DNA of 64,000 nucleotides from Galbitalea sp. SE-J8 (GTDB lineage Bacteria; Actinomycetota; Actinomycetes; Actinomycetales; Microbacteriaceae). Positions 59,492-64,000 of the stretch are shown piece after piece. Each line of letters starts with the position of its first letter. The stretch's first letter is position 1. The stretch spans positions 162,305 to 226,304 of the forward strand of contig NZ_JAUASV010000003.1 in NCBI RefSeq assembly GCF_030345695.1, written 5' to 3'. The notes below the pieces were generated by a model that saw only the letters and a program-made list of their open reading frames with translations, did no database searches and was not told the DNA's origin. Both the position numbers and the translations under genes were made by a program.

Positions 59492-59944
59492 GTGACGACC
59501 GCTCAGACCGCCCTGCTGGACACGGATGTGTTCAGTGCGCTCTACGTCACGCCTCAGGAAGTCGTGGCGAAGCAGGGCCACCCTGTCGCGGCATGGACCG
59601 CAGCCCTCACGGGTCACCGACCGCTGATCTCGTTTTAGACTCGTGCCGAAGTGTTGTCCGGGGCCCACCTCGCCGGGTGGGGAGAGCACAGGCTCGAGGC
59701 AGTCGTCGCGAAGCTCGACTCGACGCCGACTGTCGACGAGGATCGCGAGGTCATCGACGCCTATGCTCGGCTGCTCGCCGAAGCGCGGAAGAGCGCACAT
59801 CCGTTCGGCGACAAGGCGCATCATGTCGGCGATCGCTGGATCGCCGCCTGTGCGATCGCAAAGGGGCTTCCGCTGCTGACGGGGAACCGCAAGCACTTCG
59901 AGAAGGCGCCGGGGCTGACATTGCTCGCCGTTCCAATGGACTGA
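59492..59944 (+). pseudogene. PIN-domain (VapC-like) toxin gene interrupted by amber stop
   Basis: Read from GTG 59492: LLDTDVFSALY (first catalytic Asp), ... GHRPLISF, then TAG at codon 49 (59636-59638), then TRAEVLSGAHLAGWG, EDREVIDAYARLLAEAR, GDRWIAACAIAKGLPLLTGN and KHFEKAPG. The frame is open on both sides. Relatives have Gln at the stop position (SFQT.AEL), so one C-to-T change (CAG to TAG) explains it. All PIN acidic residues are otherwise present. The downstream part could start at TTG/GTG codons but would lack the first Asp. It is therefore inactive unless TAG is suppressed. Confidence 0.85.
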
Positions 59945-60048
59945 CCTAGCGTCCACATTCACGTCCACATTGGCCGCGAGCGTCCAGAAATCGGCGGTAT
60001 CCACCCGCGTTCGGACTTAGACTGACCATCACCAGAATCCTCTACTTG

Positions 60049-60063
60049 CCAATGAATCATTGG
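60049..60063. repeat. Palindrome CCAATGA-A-TCATTGG near the second att site
   Basis: A perfect 7-bp inverted repeat 50 bp left of the att copy. A related half, CCAATGATTTACTGG, occurs just right of the tRNA (about 57860). These may be binding sites for integrase or excisionase. The rest of 59945-60338 holds the att site and no recognised gene. Confidence 0.45.
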
Positions 60064-60112
60064 TTAGTCAGGGCTTCGTGAGCCGACTCCGACATCGAGC
60101 AGACCGCATCAG

Positions 60113-60143
60113 TTGTTCTTGGTTCGAGTCCAGGCACCCCAGC
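60113..60143 (+). mobile_element. Second attachment site (copy of tRNA-Gln 3' end)
   Basis: An exact 31-bp repeat of 57819-57849, without the rest of the tRNA. Excisionase and integrase genes lie immediately to its right, so it is the left end of the element that continues past the window, and the right end of the 2.3-kb remnant between it and the tRNA. Confidence 0.88.
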
Positions 60144-60338
60144 AGTAGATTCGGCGAGATTCCGCGGCTAAACAGCCCATTTTCCATGCCCTGGTCAGCG
60201 CCCGTTTCGGGCCCGATGACGAGATACGGAACGGAATACCGCTCCGGCACGGCCAGGGCTGCCGATCCGCGGCGTACTGCCCCGGGTACTGCCGGTTGCG
60301 GCTGCCTACTGCTGGGAGCCCGGTCGTACCTGACCGTC

Positions 60339-60524
60339 ATGGATCAGACGACGCCCGTTCTTTTCACCAGCCGTGAGGTTGCCGACCTCCTCCGTGTGCC
60401 CCTACGCACCGTCGAGGACTGGAGGGTGACCCGCTCCGGTCCACCCTGGCTGAAGCTCGGCCGCCACGTCCGCTACGACCGCGACGAGCTCCTCGCCTGG
60501 GTGAAGGAGCGCCGGCATGGGTAG
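60339..60524 (+). CDS. Excisionase-like helix-turn-helix protein
   Basis: 61 residues from ATG 60339. TSREVADLLRVPLRTVEDWR, then PPWLKLGRHVRYDRDELLAWV is the MerR-type/excisionase HTH_17 pattern. Such small proteins bind att arms and direct excision. It overlaps the integrase gene by eight bases. The upstream frame stays open, but no typical domain is added, so the short form is preferred. Confidence 0.85.
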   Translation: MDQTTPVLFTSREVADLLRVPLRTVEDWRVTRSGPPWLKLGRHVRYDRDELLAWVKERRHG

Positions 60525-61719
60525 GCCACGCATCCCGGCCGGTGAGATCGGCACCATCCACATCACCCGCCTCGCCACCGGCTACCGCGCCCGAGCCCAA
60601 GCCCGCGACGACGGTGGGAACCTCCATCAACTGCGCGTCGTCGCAGACACCGAAGAGGAGGCTCGTGCTCGACTCCTGCGCCGGGCAGAGGCGCTCAGCA
60701 GTACGGCCTTCACCGGACTCGACAGCCGCAACACCATCGCCGAGGCCGGCGTCGCCTGGCTGGAGCAGATCCGCGCCCGAGCCGTCGCCGGGTCCCTGTC
60801 GTTCTCCACCTACGAGTCGTACGAGACGACGCTGCGGCGGCTCGTCGTGCCGCAGTGCGGCGGGATCACCCTCGGGGCGCTCACCGTCGGCCGGTGCGAC
60901 CGCATCATCCAGGCGATCCTTCTGGAGAAGTCCGTCTCCGCAGCCCGCCGGGCGCGCGCAGTGCTCGGGCTGATCTGCGGATACGCGGTCCGTGACGACG
61001 CGATCCCGTTCAACCCGGTCCGCGACGTGCAACGTCTGCCGCTGCCCGAGAAGAAGACCTCGATCCTCACGCCCGCGCAGATCGCCGGGATCCGCGAGCT
61101 GATGGAGCACTGGCGCGAGGACCAGTCCGACGGGCCGCGCCCGAACCACCGGGCGCTCATCGACGGGATGGACATCATGCTCGGCACCTCTGCGCGCGTG
61201 GGGGAGTGCATCGGCCTGCGACGCCGGGACGTGGACATCACGACGGCACCACCGACGATGCTGATCGACGGCACCATCATCCAGAACAAGGAACAGGGCA
61301 TCGTCCGTAAGAACGCTCCCAAGCGCACCCGACAGCGTCGCCGCGTCGCCCTGCCGGCCTTGGCGGCGGCCGCGGTTCGGCGACGCCTCGCGCTCGCACC
61401 CTCGGGACCGGACGCGCTGCTGTTCGGGACGAAGAACGGCAACCCGATCAGCGTCAGCAACTATGAACGGCTCCTGCGTTCCTTCGTCGACGACAACCGC
61501 GAGGCCCTCGAGAAGCTCGGCGTCGAAGTCGACGAGTACAGCACGCATATCCACCGTCGCACCACCGCAACCCTGGTCGAACGCGCGGCCGGGTTGACGT
61601 TGGCATCGCGCCTGCTCGGACATGCCAACGAGCAGATCACCCGTGCCAGCTACGTCGTCAGCGCCGAAGAAGTCGACCCGATCACGGTCGAGATCCTCGA
61701 CGAGTTGCTGGGGAGCTGA
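60517..61719 (+). CDS. int: Tyrosine site-specific integrase
   Basis: 400 residues. An N-terminal arm-binding part (GTIHITRLATGYRARAQARD) and a SAM-like core-binding domain (about 70-160) precede the catalytic domain. Catalytic residues are visible: Arg in GTSARVGECIGLRRRDV (about 230), H-x-x-R in STHIHRRTTATLVE (about 350), His in RLLGHANEQ (about 370) and the nucleophile Tyr in RASYVV (about 380). It fits integrases that use tRNA 3' ends. Position right of the att copy at 60113 shows that its element extends to the right. Confidence 0.95.
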   Translation: MGRPRIPAGEIGTIHITRLATGYRARAQARDDGGNLHQLRVVADTEEEARARLLRRAEALSSTAFTGLDSRNTIAEAGVAWLEQIRARAVAGSLSFSTYESYETTLRRLVVPQCGGITLGALTVGRCDRIIQAILLEKSVSAARRARAVLGLICGYAVRDDAIPFNPVRDVQRLPLPEKKTSILTPAQIAGIRELMEHWREDQSDGPRPNHRALIDGMDIMLGTSARVGECIGLRRRDVDITTAPPTMLIDGTIIQNKEQGIVRKNAPKRTRQRRRVALPALAAAAVRRRLALAPSGPDALLFGTKNGNPISVSNYERLLRSFVDDNREALEKLGVEVDEYSTHIHRRTTATLVERAAGLTLASRLLGHANEQITRASYVVSAEEVDPITVEILDELLGS

Positions 61720-61783
61720 CTCCATCAACGGAAACTAAGCCAGATATGCTCTATATGTAATGGTTTTGCCGAGAGGGGGTGAC

Positions 61784-62365
61784 GTGGACGCTGAGGCACC
61801 GGTGCTTCTCCGATACCGAGATCTCCCGATGCATGGGATCACTCGCCACAGACTCGGGCAACTACTCGAAGCCGGTGAGTACGAGCGGATCGCCCCAGGG
61901 CTGTTCATGCGCGCCTGGGCCACAGACGACACCACAGCAGGATGGATGGCAGTCGCGGCCAAGCGCCCGGAAGCGACCATCTGCCTGAGCACCGCCCTTG
62001 TGATCTATGACCTCACCGACGAGATCCCGTTCCAGAGCGAGATTGCCATCCCACGCGGGACCCAGCCGGTGACGGTCCACGGACTCCACATCGGCTGGCA
62101 CCGCTTCGACCCCGACACCTTCCACATCGGGCGCACGGAGTACGCCCTACCGGGCGGGCTGTCGATCGGCCTGTACTCGGCCGAGCGCACCATCGTGGAC
62201 CTGTTTCGCCTCAGCCACCACTGGGGCAGCGACTTCGCCATCGGGGCGCTCAAGCGTTGGCTCCGCGAGCGCGGCAACTACGCCTCGAAACTGCTTGACG
62301 TGGCGCAGCACTTCCCGAAGGCATCACCCGCAATACGGCAGACCCTGGAGATCCTGCTGATCTGA
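61784..62365 (+). CDS. AbiEi-family antitoxin/transcription factor, partner missing
   Basis: 193 residues from GTG 61784, preferred since GAGAGGGGG lies four bases upstream and the ATG at 61760 would almost touch a likely -10 box (TATATG, 61752-61757). An N-terminal winged helix (GITRHRLGQLLEAGEYERIAPGLF) is followed by the AbiEi C-terminal domain (ICLSTALVIYDLTDEIP, IAIPRG, LHIGWHRFD, GLSIGLYSAERTIVDLFR). Such antitoxins regulate and neutralise the nucleotidyltransferase toxin AbiEii encoded next to them. Here only 42 bp follow before a convergent recombinase gene, so the toxin gene is absent. Confidence 0.85.
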   Translation: MDAEAPVLLRYRDLPMHGITRHRLGQLLEAGEYERIAPGLFMRAWATDDTTAGWMAVAAKRPEATICLSTALVIYDLTDEIPFQSEIAIPRGTQPVTVHGLHIGWHRFDPDTFHIGRTEYALPGGLSIGLYSAERTIVDLFRLSHHWGSDFAIGALKRWLRERGNYASKLLDVAQHFPKASPAIRQTLEILLI

Positions 62366-62407
62366 CAATGGCGGATGAGAGGGCCGTACGCTATGTCGAT
62401 CCGGTGC

Positions 62408-63943
62408 TTACCCATATGGCGCTGGGGTCGTGGATCTCGTGATGGGGATCATCTCCTCCGAGTCGTACCGTGCCTCGCCTCCCTGCGCTCGGGGAGTGAT
62501 CGATACACGCTCCGGTTGAAAGCCACGCGGTCCGCGCTGGGGGGCTTTGGAGATGCGGATTTCGAACAATGCCTTGATGATCCGGCGTTGTTCAGTGAAG
62601 TCCATCGTCTCCCAGGCCGTGGGCAGGTCATCGCTGTTGACGAGCGCGCGGAGGGCGGCATCGGCGATAGGGAGGACGAGCTGTTGCTGGACATGCTCGA
62701 TCCGTGGACGGATGTTCTTCTCGATCCTCGTGAGCAAAGCGAGACTGATCCCTCCCTGCGCGCAGGAGGCAGTGGCTTCCTGAAGTCGATCCTCGAGTTC
62801 CGCCAACTCCTTGCGGGCGGCTTCGGCACGGCCGATCCAGCCGTCGTCTTCACCGACGAGGAGTGCGACCTCTTCCGGCCGCGACAGCCATGAGAGGGCA
62901 AACTCGACGACATACTCGTCGAGCGCCGCCGCCACGATGGTGATCTTGAAACAACCTCGGAACTGACACTGGTATCGCACCGTCCGGGGCGCATTCTCCT
63001 TCGCCGGTCCCAGAACCCTGTGAAGCGGATGCCCGCAGTAGTCACAGAGCGCGATGTGAGAAAGCAGCGACTTCGGCGTGACTCCATCACCGGAGTGGAC
63101 CCGTCTCCGTGGATCAAACAGCAGCCGCTGGACTCGAGCGAAGTCCTCCTCGGAGATCAACGGCTCCCAGTCCGCATCCCCGATCACCTCGCCTCGGAAG
63201 ACGCGCTTGCCGATGATCGTCGGGTTGCTCAGGATCTGCTTCACGGTCGCGACGGTCCAACCGCCGGAGACGTTGCCCTTCCGGGGGCCCTGGGGCGTCG
63301 GCGCACCCGAATCCTGCATCCTGCCCGCAACGGCTGTCACTGAAGTCCCACCGAGGATCTCTCGCGCCATCATCTTCACGTACTCGCCGGTCTGAGGGTC
63401 GGGCTCCTGCCCCACAAGAATCCCGGTGCTGCCCTCGTAGACGCGGCGGTACCCATAGGGGATACGCCCGTGCGGTCGCCCCCTCTCCGCGAGCAGTCGC
63501 ACGGTCCGCAGCTGTCGTTCGCGCATGGTGTTGGCATCCGCCTCGGCGCGCAGGAACTCGAAACCCAGCGAGAACGTATCGTCCGAACGAGCGAAGTCGT
63601 ACACGCGTCCGCGCGTGAGGTAGAGGACGCCTGCTTTCTGGCACGCCTCACGCAGTTCGACGTAGATCTCCAGGTCGCGGGCGGCGCGCGACGGTTCCCA
63701 GGTCACGAATCCATCGATCTCGCCAGAGTTGATGAGTCTCAGTGCCTCATCGAACCCTTCTCGTTCCTGTTTGCGCCACTGCGAGGCGGACCGATCTGCA
63801 TCCGTGAGGACGCGAACGACGTTCCATCCGAGGGGCTCGCACCACGAGCGGCAATCAGCGATCTGGTCTCGGATCGAAGTAGTGCCCCTTAACGTGGTGT
63901 AGTTCGCGGTGGCCGGTCTCGTCGTAGACGTGGGCGCGGTCAC
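62408..63943 (-). CDS. Large serine recombinase, N-terminus lacking R-x-S
   Basis: 511 residues. Resolvase domain (about 15-140): TSIRDQIADCRSWCEPLGW, LTDADRSASQWRKQEREGFD, DGFVTWEPSRAARD and FSLGFEFLRAEADANTMRERQ. Recombinase domain (about 150-260; GRIPYGYRRVYEG, ATVKQILSNPTIIGKRVFRG). Zinc ribbon CDYCGHPLH...CQFRGCF, then a coiled coil (about 370-430; RKELAELEDRLQEATA). The expected Y-x-R-x-S with the nucleophile Ser at the N-terminus is not found; the corresponding place reads ANYTTLRGTTSI. Either the start is mutated or the protein is inactive. GTG 63943 is the only start in frame after an upstream stop. Confidence 0.85.
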   Translation of the reverse strand: MTAPTSTTRPATANYTTLRGTTSIRDQIADCRSWCEPLGWNVVRVLTDADRSASQWRKQEREGFDEALRLINSGEIDGFVTWEPSRAARDLEIYVELREACQKAGVLYLTRGRVYDFARSDDTFSLGFEFLRAEADANTMRERQLRTVRLLAERGRPHGRIPYGYRRVYEGSTGILVGQEPDPQTGEYVKMMAREILGGTSVTAVAGRMQDSGAPTPQGPRKGNVSGGWTVATVKQILSNPTIIGKRVFRGEVIGDADWEPLISEEDFARVQRLLFDPRRRVHSGDGVTPKSLLSHIALCDYCGHPLHRVLGPAKENAPRTVRYQCQFRGCFKITIVAAALDEYVVEFALSWLSRPEEVALLVGEDDGWIGRAEAARKELAELEDRLQEATASCAQGGISLALLTRIEKNIRPRIEHVQQQLVLPIADAALRALVNSDDLPTAWETMDFTEQRRIIKALFEIRISKAPQRGPRGFQPERVSITPRAQGGEARYDSEEMIPITRSTTPAPYG

Positions 63944-63989
63944 CGTGTAGTCCCTTCGAGGAATCTCCTACAACCCACTCGAAAGGCAT
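63855..63989 (-). CDS. Small hypothetical ORF overlapping the recombinase start
   Basis: A frame running from ATG 63989 (still open to the window edge) to TGA at 63855-63857, 44 codons: starts MPFEWVVGDSSKGLHG and ends HHVKGHYFDPRPDR. Its amino acid mix looks more like protein than the first 22 residues of the recombinase frame that it overlaps. It could be the end of a gene beginning outside the window. Low certainty. Confidence 0.35.
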   Translation of the reverse strand: MPFEWVVGDSSKGLHGDRAHVYDETGHRELHHVKGHYFDPRPDR

Positions 63990-64000
63990 CTTCACGATGA

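Noticed and set aside
59645..59944. Independent gene made of the downstream part of the PIN frame
   Set aside because: It lacks the first catalytic Asp and has no ribosome site; it is the rear part of an interrupted gene.
60060..60338. Extended N-terminus of the excisionase frame, running through the att site
   Set aside because: The added part is low-quality sequence covering an attachment site; the HTH begins right after ATG 60339.

Overview
The window is high-GC DNA (roughly 73-75% G+C by eye) with actinobacterial habits: GTG starts, many stop/start overlaps (ATGA, GTGA, TGATG), and -10 boxes placed directly before start codons. Gene content and the very frequent heptamer GCATCCG/CGGATGC suggest Microbacteriaceae (Microbacterium, Agromyces or Leifsonia type). 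That placement is an inference from style and gene content; no rRNA or marker search was possible.

Layout. 1-2.2 kb: end of a MacA/MacB-type export operon (adaptor, ATPase, FtsX-like permease). 2.4-4.5 kb: a CRISPR array of 36 type I-E-like repeats and 35 spacers, with no cas gene in view. 4.6-6.3 kb: a protein with an MTHFR C-terminal-type Cys motif, overlapping a methyltransferase. 6.7-24.8 kb: a large block for N-heterocycle (purine/pyrimidine-like) uptake and breakdown: an ABC importer, a cytosine-deaminase-like amidohydrolase, a creatininase-family hydrolase, an FAD oxidase, a PNPOx-like flavoprotein, an XRE-cupin regulator, a ferredoxin reductase, XdhC, two 8-oxoguanine-deaminase-like amidohydrolases (one lacking catalytic residues), a guanine/cytidine-type deaminase and a xanthine-dehydrogenase-type enzyme. 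24.9-29.4 kb: a small hypothetical gene, a YcaQ-like winged-helix protein, and an ECF sigma factor with its membrane-anchored partner. 29.5-38 kb: mannitol-1-phosphate dehydrogenase and a LacI-controlled glycoside regulon (GH43, GH2, sugar ABC transporter) with a shared operator. 38-41.6 kb: an orphan histidine kinase and a DUF222-HNH protein. 42-57.7 kb: core metabolism (serA, leuB, ilvE, gltX) interleaved with a Pls/PosA-like NRPS, an M1 peptidase, a phosphopantetheinyl transferase, an Eis-like acetyltransferase and a GH3 lipoprotein.

57.8-64 kb is mobile DNA. A tRNA-Gln(CUG) gene is followed by decayed genes (helicase fragment, PIN toxin with an amber stop). An exact 31-bp copy of the tRNA 3' end then lies at 60.1 kb, followed by an excisionase, a tyrosine integrase, an orphan AbiEi antitoxin and a serine recombinase whose N-terminus lacks the usual R-x-S motif. 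This fits two successive integrations at one tRNA.

REP-like palindromic repeats built on GGTCGAGGAGCGC...TCTCGAGACC occur between genes at several places. They have also entered coding sequence: five in-frame copies inside the NRPS adenylation domain, and a related element inside the XDH FAD subunit. One block separates the XRE regulator from the reductase and is flanked by a duplication of the regulator's 3' end.
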